DNA of 64,000 nt from Polytrichum commune. Lineage: Eukaryota > Streptophyta > Polytrichopsida > Polytrichales > Polytrichaceae. The DNA lies in NCBI GenBank assembly GCA_950295325.1, contig OX485803.1, forward strand, positions 44,531,554 through 44,595,553, given 5' to 3'. Numbering within the stretch: the stretch's first letter is position 1; each line of letters opens with the position of its first letter. Below are positions 31,800 to 44,881 of the stretch, piece by piece. The notes beneath the pieces were generated by a model. The model saw nothing but the letters and a program-made list of their open reading frames with translations, had not been told where the DNA came from and did not search any database. The position numbers and the translations under genes were made by a program.

Positions 31800-32758
31800 T
31801 GTGGGCCCTAAACCTCCACCCTTATGCGTCTGAGTCCGGGTGAAGGCTTGCGACCCACATGTAACTCTTACTACCCGCTACTTCTCTAGCTTTGGTCATA
31901 CCCTTGCTTTATGTCACATTCATCACACCGGTTTGTCTTACAGTGGGGCCACAAGAAGTAATAGGTGTAATTGCTTTCCTTATTTCCACCCTTCTTCACA
32001 TTCACAAATCACCCTTCTCCATTGTCCTTCAACTTCTAGGAGTAAGCCTTGTACATCGCGGCTCACTATTCACTATCCCCTTCTAATTCCTAGTTTAAAC
32101 CCCTCCTATCACCACATTGATGGCATTAGCCTAAGGGGACCCCCTATCAGTCTCTACCGAAACCCCTCAAATAAGTCTGGGCTCGGCACCCTGGCCGATA
32201 AACTACGTTGTCCACCTAAACTCCTACCCGTCAACGCCCGTCAGACGGCATCCTGGTCCTCCGGCCACCCTCGCGATCACTACTCCCTACTGCGGCTGCT
32301 GTCTAATTCCCCTTCGCTGCTCTGGCATTTTGGTGAATCCTTGGCCGCCGCTCAGAGAGCTCGCCTCCTCTGTAAAACCCCACACACCCCTCCTCTGATC
32401 CGAGGTTCAAGCACCTGATCTCTCTCGAGGAGGGAGACCCCCTGCCCCCTTACCAGGAGCCCTTCCCGTTGTATTCCGACAACCTCCAAGCCTAAAACGA
32501 ACATTAACTGGGCTAAGCCTTAAACCTACTTTAATCCCACAACACACGAGGTAACTCATTGCCCTAGTTACCTCTACCATCCCACTTCCTACACATGAAT
32601 CCTAATGAATCATTTTTTTTTTTACGTAAACTAGTCTAGGCCTTAACACCAACGTCTCACTCTTTTTATCTTTTTGAAGGATTGCACCACATTAAAATCC
32701 AAGTACTAATACTCCCTTTAGGTTAAGGCCACATGTGGGCACTGTTTTTGGGCTCACA
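31800..32758 (+). mobile_element. Solo LTR (959 bp) with GTCTC target-site duplication
   Basis: It begins TGTGGGCCCTAAACCTCCAC and ends TTTTTGGGCTCACA (TG...CA). GTCTC lies on both sides (31795-31799 and 32759-32763). The same LTR family recurs at 35083-36139. No internal region is attached, so it results from LTR-LTR recombination. The open frame at 31840-32418 lies within it and shows no known domain. Confidence 0.8.
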
Positions 32759-32789
32759 GTCTCTTAACAATGAAGAGTGAGATTTTTCT

Positions 32790-33480
32790 TAACACATATA
32801 GAATGTTAACTCTTTATAAAATACCGAGTTCAACGAACAAGAAAATAACACTTATAAATGTAATGCATGTAAAATACTATCATAACATTGAATGAAGTTT
32901 CAAAATGATTGCTCTTGGATTCAATTGAAAGACAATTGCTAAATGAATCCTACACCACAAGTGCACAAAGTCTATCCACAAAAATTAAAACATCACCCTC
33001 TAAATTCCAGAGACAAAGGCACTGCAAGTGACTTAGAAGGCAATTTTTGACAAGCATAAGTCACTTGTTAGATGTCGGGATTCAATGAACTACTACCACT
33101 GGAATCATCTTCTTTTTAATGGTATGTGCATTGACATACAAATTTAAACTTAGAAGCAATGTTCTCAAGGATTTGAGCATTGGTACATTGTGGTTCAAGC
33201 AACTAGGGAAAACAAAGTCGACGAGACTTGAGAGGGACTTGCAATTAATATCTTGGATTTCATCATTTCTAATTGGGGGATTGTTCGAAGTTCTATAGGA
33301 TATGTTATATTGTATGGTATCATATAGTATAATAGTAAGTTAACAAATTAGAGGGCACATCTACAAAGAGGGGAGTAGACATTCAGGTAACACGTATAAC
33401 TGAACATCTTTTTAGTCTCCCCAAAGTAGGGAGTAGACAAAATGTTAACACATATGGAAATTTAACACTTATAAAGGTTA
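32790..33480. repeat. AT-rich stretch with pogo-like end fragments
   Basis: TAACACTTATAAA-type motifs near 32860 and 33460 echo the pogo element termini at 27873-28744. No TIR pair could be closed, and no coding frame is credible. Confidence 0.35.
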
Positions 33481-33579
33481 TGTATATAAAGGGCAAAATG
33501 TATTTTGGCATGAGTGTGTTCAATAGTGTTATGAGGTGCATGCCTATCTTGCACAATGATCTACAAGTTGATTAACAGT

Positions 33580-33710
33580 GTACACAAATGACACTTGCTA
33601 TTAGTATGCTCAAAAATAGCTTCCTCTTGCATACTAAATTATAAACACATGACACTTGCCATTAGTATGCTCAATAATATCTTCCTTGGCATACTAAAAC
33701 GCACATCTAT
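33580..33710. repeat. Tandem duplication, ~65 bp period
   Basis: GACACTTGCTATTAGTATGC and GACACTTGCCATTAGTATGC, each followed by TCAA.AATA.CTTCCT and GCATACTAAA, lie next to each other. Confidence 0.75.
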
Positions 33711-33719
33711 CATCTCAAG

Positions 33720-35082
33720 TATCCCAATGTGCTACACTAAACGTCATAATGTAAATGAATTTTATTTTTGAGAAATTGCTTATGTTGACAAATAGTATCA
33801 TATTGGCAATTAGTGGACGTGACATTTTGAGACCTCTAGGCATCTAGTTGAGGCCCTTCGCAAAAAGTGTATGTCAGATTGAATACCATAAATGGTGTAC
33901 TACTTGGAGAATGTGATACCAAGGTGCAATCAATGGTCCGCTTCCAATTTTCTATGGAGACGCCTCCTTAACCATTTAACGTCTTGATACATTTGACATG
34001 TTCTTGTAAATGTGGTGATGTATGTGTATACAAGACGGATATTTGGACCTATCGGTGATAGCCATGTGGATAATAGTTGTATGAGTGGTAGGTTTCTAGC
34101 AAGGTGTGCCTAATCTATAGGTAGTTGGTCCATTTAGGAATGTCATATGACATCCAAATACTTGGGAGCCAACTCAACCCTCCCAAAGAATGACCCCTTT
34201 GCACACAATTTACACATAAATTCTGCAATCATTTAATTTTTTTTAAATAATTTTTTTACGTTTGTTAGGGAGGGCTTTCATGGAGATAAAAAAAAACTTC
34301 CTCCCCACCATTTTACAAAAAAATGCCTTGCATTGGGTGATGCTCACAAAAGTGTCAAACTGGCTATTACTCAAAACATTGCAAGTATTTTATACATTGT
34401 CTATGTTCATTGGAAGTGCGTACATATTTGAAGTACAAGTCTCTTAATCCTATGTTGTTTCCCCTTACTGTACTATGAGCCTTTTACTTTGTGTACTTTT
34501 GTTTAAAGTAGGTGGGAAGGGGAAAGGGCACAAACATGCAACTCCACGTCTATGTAGTCTACCACCAATGGGGGCATCCTGGTAGGGAAATGAAATGCTT
34601 TAGCCTTATGATGCAGAGAGCTAGGGTCAAAGTATGGCATTTCAAAGGTTTGATTCCCAACCGACACATACATGCATTTGAAGATAGGGTTGCCAATACC
34701 AATGGAGAAGTCCGGTGCGGGCAAACAAGGCATGGCACTTGGCATAGAGCATAAATCTCTAAACCCATCACATGCATTGAAGGGAGTAGATTGGCCATCA
34801 CATTTCAAATTGTGCAATCGGGGAATTTTTGTGAGTGGGGATGCATGCATATGAAGCAGGGGGAGGTTGGACAAAACCATACCTCATAGTGTGGAGGTGC
34901 AAACATTGTCGTCACCCCCAATCCCATTTCCATTGTCAACTTCATCCATGCTTGGGATGGAGAGCAGGAAGTTAGGAACATGGTGTTGAGACGACATACC
35001 TCAATCCGTGAGGCAACCTAGTGGTAGATCCCGAACTCCTCATTTCCGCTTGCCAAATGGAGCTCTACTAGTTGTTGCCCCT
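33720..35082. other. No gene recognised
   Basis: AT-rich sequence. Overlapping open frames near 34503-34880 on both strands are mutually contradictory and resemble no family. I see nothing else to support a feature here. Confidence 0.4.
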
Positions 35083-36139
35083 TGTGAGGCCTAAACCCCC
35101 ACCAGTAATTGTGTCTGTAGTCCAGGTGGAGGCCCTAAACTCACATGTGTCTGATCAACTTCCAACCCATGGGTTACAACCATGTGTGTACACAATGTGC
35201 AAATGCAAAACTCCTTCTTTATTCAAAATACATGAGGTACAAAGTATTTAGAAATACCTTGGTCCTTAATGCACCACCCTAATCACAAGTTTTCCATCTA
35301 ACCTACCACTATTAATCCAATCTCATTCCTGGTCCTACACTAATGGTCCCACACGTGTACTTAGCAACCAAACAGTGTTGGTTCGGCCTTGACCCCTTCC
35401 AGCTAGTCCCTAGCTCACTGGCCTAAGCCTTGGTCTTCCTTCGCCAACCCAACCCTCGACTGCAGCAGTTCCCAACTGACTCCGCTTCTGGTACAGTGCC
35501 CAAAGTCCCAGCCCCAGCAAGGCTCCCTCAGTCCAACCACCAGCCAGCTGATGTTCTCCCTCTGACTGCCCTCAAGGCAAAGCCATTCATCGTGTTTTCC
35601 AACAATGCTGCACCTGCTTGCACTCCAGGCTGCAGGTGATGGCAGCGCCGGGTCACATTGGCTGAACCCGCATCCCTTTTTTAGCAACCTCCTCTGATTC
35701 ACGCGGTGATGCTTTCTTCGCCTTCCTCTGTTTTTCTGCCAGCTCCCCCGTTTCTCGAGCATCCTCGGTTGGTCCTCACAGACCTCTCGCACTGCCGCAA
35801 TTCCAGTGCCCAATCCTTTCTAAAGGACCCCCCCCTTCAAAAGGGCTAACCCCCGATCCTTGAACAAACACTTAGTTCTGGCCTAACCCACCATTCTAAC
35901 CCGTCACGCCTAACCACAAATTCCACTAATCACCACTTGAACCATTACTTAGCTAGTTCCTCACTTGTTAATTCAGGCCTGAACCCGAAGTAACTCCATA
36001 CTAATATTCTAATTCATCCTAATGCTAGTCTAGGAATCCTCACTCTTTTTATATTTTTGAATATTCAATGTCACTCAAAATTTAGCTGTCCTAATGATTT
36101 TAAGATAAAAACACCCATGGGCACAGTATTGGGCTCACA
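35083..36139 (+). mobile_element. Solo LTR (1057 bp) with CCCCT target-site duplication
   Basis: It begins TGTGAGGCCTAAACCCCCAC and ends TATTGGGCTCACA. CCCCT lies on both sides (35078-35082 and 36140-36144). It is a diverged relative of the LTR at 31800-32758; shared inner blocks include CTCACTCTTTTTATMTTTTT. Its separate duplication shows it is an independent insertion, not the partner LTR of the first. Confidence 0.8.
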
Positions 36140-36184
36140 CCCCTTCTCCTTTCTAAGTTAATTTTCTTAATATTTTGAGTGGTG

Positions 36185-36310
36185 TATGTGTAGGTGTGGA
36201 TCTAAAAACGGACACCAAAAAAACATGTGTTTGAAAGATATGCAAATACTTGCTCAAAGTTTATGAATTATCCTAGGTTTAATAATCAACATAAGTGGGG
36301 GGACTTGCAA
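36185..36310 (+). repeat. Copy of the ~180-bp dispersed repeat family
   Basis: GTAGGTGTGGATCTAAAAAC, GGACACCAAAA and ACATGTGTTTGAAA match the family consensus described at 27240-27400. Confidence 0.55.
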
Positions 36311-37664
36311 CACATTAATGAGCTCAAGAATCTTTGCTTTGATAATGAAAGGATGTTCATTGGGGCTCCAAAAATTATGAGGAAATGGCTATGGATATGA
36401 TTTAGGAATTGAGAATCATCTCACACTAATCATGTGTTTTGCATCTTATGAGATGTGGGTGTAGAGTTTAAAGTCTTTATTTAAGGTATAAATGCCTTAA
36501 GAAGAGGCCTACAATCCCAAATTATTGGTTTGAGGTTTACATGTTTGGGAGGCGGGCTCAGATTTGAATGGTTGTATAAGGGGCATTGGAAATAAGGTGT
36601 ATGCTCGGGGGGGGGGGGGGCAGTGTGTTAAAAAGTTAAGGATATAGGTGCGAACGACCACTATTTTATAGGGGGGTATTACTTTCAATTCTCTTCTTTT
36701 TTTCACATGCTATCATTATGTAAATTTCTACTTTGGGTTAATAGAAAAATGGCTTGCATTACTTATAATTCCAAATTACCTATTATTCCATACCCTATAG
36801 TACTTTAAAGATGTCCAATGCCATTTTTGATACCCTATATTACTCTTAAGTCCATTTATAATTTTTAGCCCTCATGTTTTTAAAATACCCTATCATTTGT
36901 TCGCACGTATATTGCTACTCCAACCAATGACTACCCCCCCCGAGGGTGTATGTGCCTAAAGCAACACCAACCTTAATGCAATACCTATTTTTCATCTTGA
37001 AATTGTCCACAAGTGAGTGTGATGGTGCATTAAGTAAGTCAAAGTTGAGGAACACTAATTCTATGCAACATTGAGTACAAAATAACACAAGTTGATCAAT
37101 CATGGTGGTGGTGTAATAAGGGTATAAGTAGAGTACTAGCTTTGACCAATCACAATCATGACTAGTCTAGCTCCTTGCTAAATGAGGTGGTGTAAGAAGT
37201 GTTCAACAAATTGAATGAAACTTGCATTCAATACATTACTGTTACATGTTACATGTTTATTTTTGCTTATTCATACTCCAAATTTTCACTTTTAGGCTTA
37301 CCTTGAGAGACAATTTCTAGTATTGAGGAGCGGCTTGAGAGGAGTGCATTATGGCATTTAAGGGCATTGCTAGAGGGTAGAACCCAATCTTTTTTTAAAT
37401 GCATGACTTGAAGGGCATTCCTCTGTGTAAAAGATTCTACTTTTATTTTATTTTCTTTCCATTTTTTCAAAGAACATGCTTTGGATTAATTTGGTGCACT
37501 TAATTTTCTTGTATACCAATAATGGGAGCATATTGTTTTCGTTGATCTTTGTAGCCATTTCCTAATTTCCTAGTTTCAGCGTTGTTTGAGCTAGGTTTTG
37601 CAAGGAAGTAGCATGGATGGAGATTGCAATAGAAGAACCTTATGGTTCACAACCAACACTCTAG

Positions 37665-38093
37665 TTGGGAATTACTCTTCAATTTGATGATGTAGATAAG
37701 TTTCCTACAATCTTTAGTGAAATGCATCCATGCAAAACTGCCATGATTGATGCAATTGAGACATGTGAAGCTACTAACAATGCTACATCTAAACCATGCA
37801 AAGTTGTGAAGAATGTTGTAGCCAAGCCATGTCAAGATGGTGGGAATTCATTTGTGCTTCCTACAAACCTTGACAACATGGATGCGGTGAAACCTCTTGT
37901 CACTAGGATGCATCACAAGGAAGGCGTGCAAAAACTATTAGAAAGCAAGGATTACCTAGAGGTTTGGGCAATTATTTTAGATGATCATGAAGACAATGAA
38001 TCCAATATAGAAGGCAATGATGGCTTTTGGAAGCGGCAACATGATGAAATAGTTCAAGTAGAGCTTGGTGTCATCAATGACGGAGGAAACTAA
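37665..38093 (+). CDS. Unrecognised open frame, possibly transposon-derived
   Basis: This 142-codon frame includes MGITLQFDDVDKFPT, a Thr/Ala/Lys-rich middle and an acidic C-terminus (LDDHEDNESNIEGNDGFW). It has no signal peptide or membrane segment. It lies about 1.6 kb inside the CACTA terminus at 39713, so it may be a fragment of an internal gene of that element, but I cannot match it to a TNPA or TNPD protein. Expression and reality are uncertain. Confidence 0.25.
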   Translation: MGITLQFDDVDKFPTIFSEMHPCKTAMIDAIETCEATNNATSKPCKVVKNVVAKPCQDGGNSFVLPTNLDNMDAVKPLVTRMHHKEGVQKLLESKDYLEVWAIILDDHEDNESNIEGNDGFWKRQHDEIVQVELGVINDGGN

Positions 38094-38859
38094 GATAATA
38101 AGGTTAGTGAAGAGTGGTTTATGAACATATTTGATGATTGGCAATTAGAGAATCATATGGACTATTCAAAGTTTGTGGTTGAGTTGTCTGTTGTAAAGGA
38201 CCCATGACCTTCTGTGAACATGTTTGTGTCATCTTTCTTGACTGTCAGAAAGTAGAATGGGAGTATATATCCACTGGGAAGTACACAATCACTCTTGAGA
38301 GGTGGAGGTTGTGTAATTAGAAAGAAAAGACAATGTTGCTATTGCTATCAACAAGGAATTTAAGAGGTTCAATATAACCATTGATGTGCCCTATCACCAT
38401 GTGAAGTTAACATGGGACCAAGGGATGTTCGAAGCATAAAAACATGGCTCAATAAAAGTGTGTTGCAATCTGATGTGCTTGTTGTTGAGGAGGAATGTTT
38501 TGTATTGATACAACCAGTGGTGCTAAAAAATTACTCATGATTTCAACAATCGTTTCTGCTAGTTTGCTACCAAATATTTTTTTCATTTGTGTTGCTAAAG
38601 ATATGTTTGCCTATAACAAAGATGAGTTTGAGTATGCAGACATTGCTAGGTCATGTACTCTGATATTTTTGAGTTCTTAGTAGAACTAAAAGGTTGATGT
38701 CCTACATTGCGATTTTAATAATCTCAAGAAGGTTGTTGATTGCCCAATTACAGATGTGATCAACAACTACCAAAAGATAATAGCTCATTGTCCATAATGG
38801 ATAGCCTTTGACAAAAAGCCTCACCTTCTATTCTTGACTCCACTATTGAAGTGGAATCA

Positions 38860-39713
38860 GGGTGAAGCCATAGTCATAGTAAAGTGTTTGAAGATATTGA
38901 CTATGTTTTGCCATCTATTGTAGTAAAATATTTCAACATATGGACTATATGAATTCATCTCTTGAAGTCCACTGTTTGAATATGATGACTACGCTCAGTC
39001 ATATGTTGTTGTAAGTTGTATAAATATGATGACTATATTTAATCATATCATGGAGTAAAATGTGTGAAGATGATGACTATGCTTAGTCATCTTGTTCATA
39101 TAGATAATGTAATCGTCATGAATGTAACCTTTGATGTTTTTTTGAAATGATACTATTTATAATCATATCAAATGACTACATTTAGTTATCAAAATTGAAA
39201 CGCCTACAACTGGACCAAAATAATGACTAGCCCCTCAGAATGCAAAGCACCAAAGATGACTCATTTTAGCAAACAATCATGTATCATATGATTATTTCTA
39301 GTCATAATATGACTAATAGTAATCGTTAATGGATGAATGTACTTGTCATATGACTAATGAGACTACATGTAGTGAAGATCATGTAGTCATGTAACTATAA
39401 AATATGACTAATTCTAGTCACATAGTCATGACTAATTCTTGTCAAAGGACATGACTACAGATGACCAAATATAGTCACATAGGTATGACTAAATATAGTG
39501 AGAAATGACGAAGGGTCAAGGGGTAGCCCAAAATGAGGTCCCAAAATCCCATGGAGAACGAAAGTTGTCCGATATGACCGTAGTCATTTTGTTTGGAGCG
39601 ACTGGTCTTAAATGACCAGACTGAGGATTAAAAATGATGTTAATCATTAGTGCGCTTTTTTATCTATATTAGTCATAAACCCCAATCATTTCTTTTGTGC
39701 TTTCCTTGTAGTG
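38860..39713. mobile_element. Right terminus of a CACTA element with subterminal repeats
   Basis: The terminus TTCCTTGTAGTG at 39702-39713 is the reverse complement of CACTACAAGGAA, the hallmark of CACTA transposons. It is followed by TAT. The preceding ~850 bases are packed with ATGACTA and its complement TAGTCAT, often as palindromes such as GATGACTATGCTTAGTCAT. Such subterminal arrays are binding sites for the element's TNPA-like protein in known CACTA elements. The opposite terminus was not found with confidence. Confidence 0.7.
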
Positions 39714-39941
39714 TATGATATTCCAATGGTTATGTGGCAATAAATACGCTTGCAACAATAACCAAATAAAATGTGCAACATAATGCCAGGTTTAGACAAG
39801 AAGAGATTAACGAACAAAATTTGCTCTACATAAATTACACAAATGTAAGAAGCACTTGTGCCAACTCGTTGTGGCATGGAGCTCACCATCCATATAGACA
39901 TCAAGAGTTATAAAGAAAATAGTTGAATAGAGAAGAAAATT

Positions 39942-40271
39942 GTGGATTGTGCTCCACAACAAATGATTGTTGATGAACGCCACCATGATGGAAAGCTCTA
40001 TGTGTATGTAGAGGTTTATGAAGAAGAAAAACACAATTGTGCGCTTGCTAAAAATTCTAAGTTGGCTACATGCCTTCTTGTACCGCGTGAGGTTCTTGGA
40101 GAAGTTTTTTTGAATGCAATAATTCCATCTCCCAATGGTGAGGGTAGTAATGAGATAGTCACATCATTTGAGAAAGAAAACTTTGCAGCAAATTTTACGG
40201 TTTTTCAAGATGCTCTCACTTTGTTAAATGTTATTGAACTGAGACCTTCAAGCCATGGAGTTAGAACTTGA
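39942..40271 (+). CDS. Unrecognised open frame
   Basis: 109 codons: IVDERHHDGKLYVYVEVYEE, then a mixed hydrophobic segment (CLLVPREVLGEVFLNAII). It starts about 230 bases outside the CACTA terminus. There is no known motif, no intron pattern and no downstream continuation. It may be a gene fragment. Low confidence. Confidence 0.2.
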   Translation: MDCAPQQMIVDERHHDGKLYVYVEVYEEEKHNCALAKNSKLATCLLVPREVLGEVFLNAIIPSPNGEGSNEIVTSFEKENFAANFTVFQDALTLLNVIELRPSSHGVRT

Positions 40272-40279
40272 ACAACCTT

Positions 40280-41270
40280 CACACTTGTCAAATTGTCACA
40301 ATCAACATTTTTGATGCTCGTGAGGTTGTATTGCTTTTGCAAACATCACTAAACGGAAAGGACAACATGTAGGTTCAATGAATTGTGTTGAGAGTTTTTA
40401 AAGCATTGATGAGGGTCTGATTTGCATTTGTATCTGTTCATGCTCCTAGAGATTGAGTGCACTCTACATGGCTTAGGTGGTGAAGGTTGTTAGGGTGAAT
40501 TGCTTCCTACTCCTTGTAAATGTACTTGCACTAATTAAAGTGGTGATTACATTGACGTTGATTGCGACAAAGTGGTGGTTGAAATGGAAAAGTTGTAGAA
40601 GAATCGGGAGTCTCCTACACATGGAGTTTTGTTGGTTCCTAAAGAGACAAATGTAGATTCTATCATGAAGGGGTTAACCATTAAAAGTCAAGAGATAATT
40701 GGTTGTAAGTCAAGAGGTGTAGGATTGACTGTAGTTGTAGATTTCTGCAAGCAGAATCACTATAGAATTTTTGTAGCCCTAGTTGCCCTCATTCTTGTGC
40801 CATAGTCGCAAAGTTCTTTGTCACAACAACTTTTGTACCTTTCCATCTTGAATAAAAAAGATTTTATAAAGAAAAAGATGCATGTCTTTCTTGTGGAAAA
40901 AATAAACATGTGGATGAGGGCATTATGTCAAGAATTTGGGACACATTTTTAATGGGGGCATTACGGGGTGCCAAAATGCCTTTTGTTTGAAACTTCAACC
41001 TATTTCAAGATAGAATTTCTTTATGACTAAATATTGGTGGGTTCAAGCGGATTAACATATTCGTTAATTGAAGTTCACTAGGTATACCATTGACCCCCTT
41101 AAAAAACTCATCGAGTGTTGTTGATTGCAAGATTTGGTCTATTGATAGCAAGTGACCACAAATTTAGATCTAGTTGAGTGCAACATATGGTGAATGGATA
41201 GTAGCCTATTTGGGCGGGGGGGGGGGGGATGTTTTTCCTTGAAATAATGTATAACTTGTGTGGGTAACTA
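40280..41270. other. No gene recognised
   Basis: AT-rich sequence with short frames only. A run of about 16 G at 41216-41229 marks a likely sequencing or assembly weak point. Confidence 0.4.
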
Positions 41271-41273
41271 TGA

Positions 41274-41530
41274 AATCAAACCCCATAAAACGCAAGGAAA
41301 TTATGGAGAAAAACAAGAGTACATATGCATCAACAACACAATGGATAGGAGACTCATGTATTTATGCTAAGGTTTCCAAACTAATGTGATGATTGTCTCA
41401 ACTTTGTCATATAAAAAATAAAATTAAGTAACAATATAAGTTTGGTTATATGTATAGTTCACTTTCACTTTCCAATGAGAAAGTTGTTATAGACTTTTGC
41501 ATTCATAAGATGTAACCCATAATAAATTTG
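41274..41530 (+). repeat. Dispersed repeat, direct copy of 62780-63030
   Basis: Shared blocks in the same order: CCCATGTATTTATRTTAAG or similar, CAAAYTAATGTGAT, and TTCACTTTCACTTTCCAATG followed by AGAAA. The copies are about 21.5 kb apart and diverged, with no visible coding capacity. Confidence 0.6.
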
Positions 41531-41539
41531 ACCATGTAA

Positions 41540-44500
41540 GCTACATCATTGAAGCTAGGACCTTGATAGCAACCAAAACTACCAAATTATGTGATCATTG
41601 AAGTCAAATATGGTTCAAACTTGATATGAACAACATCAACCTTCAATTTCATGATGTCCTATTGCTTCTTTAACATGACTCTACCTCATGCGGGGTAATT
41701 TATCATGAACTACTGGGGTTGATTCATTGTCGTTGGTGTTCGATCTTACAACATTGTAAGTAGCCCCAACATAAGATATTGAGCCAAGTCTTCTTTGTTG
41801 TTCATCACCATCAACAAACATGACTTTGACCTTGATCTTGTCCACCATGAAGCACCTCTACTAAACATCCCACTAACCAATGACGGGTGATGACAAGGGA
41901 TGACGACCAAATGAAAAAAAACGATGGAAATGGAAATCGGATGAAACTGACATTGTCAAATTGTTTTCGTTAAAGTTTAAAACATCTTCTTAACATCTAC
42001 CTTTTGGTAAAACATGAAAAGAATACAAATAAAGAAACCGCCCCTTTAAATTTAGTTGACTACTAGATATGCATTGTTGAAAGTAGTTTATTGCTATTTT
42101 TTAATTTTGATTTTCCTTTTCCAATCAACTATTAATTCAATTCAACTAGGAGGGTAGAAGAAGACTTGACCCAGATCTAGTTACTGTCTAGTTTATTTTG
42201 ATTTTTCAAATGGTTAGTAGGCTCTAAATTGGCTCTCCAACCTTTTTCAAATATATGTATTCGTCATGATTCTCGAAGATAGAAATATCCCTTAAATAAT
42301 GTAGTAAACCAAATTTTAGAAGCTCAAGGAAGGGCTCCAAATATTTAGTATATAGAAGAAACATTAAGAACTTTTAGATTTAATTATTTTTAGTAACTTT
42401 GTAAACCTCAAAGGACGTTGTACACAATTTATACGAGCCTCACCAAGTTTAGAAATCATGTTTTTCATATTTATGCTTTTGAAACTTTATTGAATAGACA
42501 TTATACATGGTCTTATGTCCATAACAAAAGTATGCTCAAACTTGACATTGATGATCAAAATACAACGTATGTATTTTGCATCCAAGGGCACCCAATATTC
42601 AATAAAAAAATCAAGGTATTTATTCGATTCAAAAAGTGCACTTGAAAAATAAGTTAGTTTAGATAGGATCATTTTTTGACATAATTAGCTGAAATTGAAA
42701 GTATGTAACTCAATTACATGTTTTTTGTGCTTGAAGAGACCCAATCTGGGCCTCTTGGATGGTTAAGCCTAGTTAATGTCTAGATTGTGTGTGTGACTAC
42801 TTGCTTGGTCTCCATTACCATGCTTACACCCATTGGAAATGCATATCAAGTCAAACAATGTATGGAGATTCCAACTTATGCAAACTTGCTGCAACTTGTG
42901 TTTATAAACAATGTGGCGTTTCATGTGAGGATGGTCTTCAAGTCATTCACATACTACACTTTTGTTCATTAGGTCTTCGGAGCCATAGAATTGGCGAACG
43001 CAAGAACAAAATTGGTTGATTGTGAGGCGGCCGTTCTAACAAGTATTATGAAAAGAAAGTTTTGAGATGAAAATCATGTTTCATGTTTACAAGGTTCAAT
43101 GAACTGCAGGACTGAGATTTTCACAATAAACTATCATTATATATCACAGTAAGATTGGTGAGAACCCAACTCAAACAACAAGATTTTTCGAAACTCGTTC
43201 ATTGAGTGCCGTTCACTATTTGGAGTTCCATTTTTCCCAAATAAAGTACACGTAAGTCATGTTATGAGCATTGTACAACATGCTAATATCATGCTTCGAG
43301 TGTGGTGATGAATATTTGTTTTTTACAAAAATTAAATATTTCAAACAACTTCAAACAGTAAGTGAGTGCACTACTAAATACCATATGGTCAGGGCATGGA
43401 TGAGCTTGCCCTGACAACAATCTTTTCTGCTCTGGAGAATTGACCACCACCTTATCCTCGTGGCCGCAAGTTGTGTCCTAGTCTGCAGCAATGGTCTCCT
43501 AAGGGCCCAATCACACACAAGACTGAGAGCCCATGACCAGTACACTTCAAGCACTCCCATTGGTGGAATAGGCGGAGCCGGTCCAAGTTCGCTTCACACT
43601 ACGCTTGAGGGACGAACGGAGTATGTGAATGCAAGATGGATGTAAAGTCTACATGGATTCCTACATGGCATCAAATGGATCATGTTTCATGGTCACTTGG
43701 ACTATTTTCAAAAACCACCTGTCGAAGGTAGGCCTAACATAAAACCGGGAGACCATGGCATTCTAAACGCTCACAACCGTTGGTTTATTCTATTTTATCA
43801 TGTGTGAGGACCCGCATGAGTAGAGATTCATTGTAATAGCATTTGGTTGAGGGCCTGGTCACATATGACTTCACACTACACTTGAGGATCCGCGACCACA
43901 CTACATGATTATGGAGGTGTGTTGGAACGGCCTTTGGACACTTTCATTTGGGCTCCCACATGTTCACGGTCACGGCTCTTGGCTGGTGTGTGAAGTGGCC
44001 CTTTGATGACAGCCACCCAAGAGCCCACCACCTGAGTCAAATGGCACGAATTCACAGGCTGCTTCTGGAACTGGTACGAACTTCGGAGCTCCCAGCCACA
44101 CCTGGAATTAGAACATGGAATAGCTTAGGAGGTACTTGGAACATGTATTTTTTGGCAGCAGCACCAACAACCATAGCTTTGGATATCTTGGAGGTCACTA
44201 GAGACAGCTGTAGATCTTTGCCGAACATACATTGGAAGGCGGCATAAATAGTTCTCAGATAATGTGATCCCCATTCGAGACTCTGCACATTCTGTGCTGA
44301 TACTGAGTCAATCAACACACTGTAGGTTAAGTACTTCAAAGGGGAAGAAGGTCTTGGACATGTGTATTACATGTCATGGCAGGCATGACAATGTGATCGA
44401 TTAGAGACACCAACATCCACCGATTATCCGGTTGACATTACGGATCATCTCATCACAGGGCGACGTTCTTCCTTCGCTCGCAAAGGCCTGCATGCCTGTT

Positions 44501-44880
44501 GGGCAGCTATAGTATAGTCGACAAGTGGTAACGTGTTAGGCAGCAGCTTGTTTGTCTGTCGATCGAGGTTTGATAGTCTGAGTGAAGGTCGTGTAGGAGA
44601 AACTTGTCGGGGAAAGTTGAGGCAACCTCGATCGAGGACGTGGCCTCGGTCAGGACTCCCAAGGATCTGGAATCTTGAACGAAAGGCGGCAAGGAGATCA
44701 AAGACAGCAGAATTAGAGCTAATAAATTAGGAGCTTTTGGATCAGTACAGACTAAAGTATAATCATAAGGCTAGGGAGCAGAGGGAGATTCATGTAGGCA
44801 TATTGCATCCGTCATACTAAAATTCGCCCTCCTCTTGGATGCACGGAGAACTCTTTTAGGAAAACAAGGAAAGGTGAAGG
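41540..44880. other. No gene recognised
   Basis: About 3.3 kb without a credible gene. Between 43350 and 44340 the GC content rises and several open frames overlap on both strands, including a minus-strand frame at 44052-44339. None shows a known domain, start context or matching splice site. Two loosely similar stretches (CTTCACACTACGCTTGAGG at 43592, CTTCACACTACACTTGAGG at 43872) suggest an old local duplication. Confidence 0.35.
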
Positions 44881-44881
44881 C

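Noticed and set aside
31840-32418. 192-codon frame as a possible protein gene
   Set aside because: It lies wholly inside a solo LTR with matching target duplications and has no domain.
31800-36139. One 4.3-kb LTR retrotransposon
   Set aside because: Each LTR has its own perfect 5-bp duplication, so they are separate solo LTRs.
43948-44339. Gene on either strand in the GC-richer stretch
   Set aside because: Frames on both strands overlap, with no recognised motif, no splice sites in phase and no continuation.
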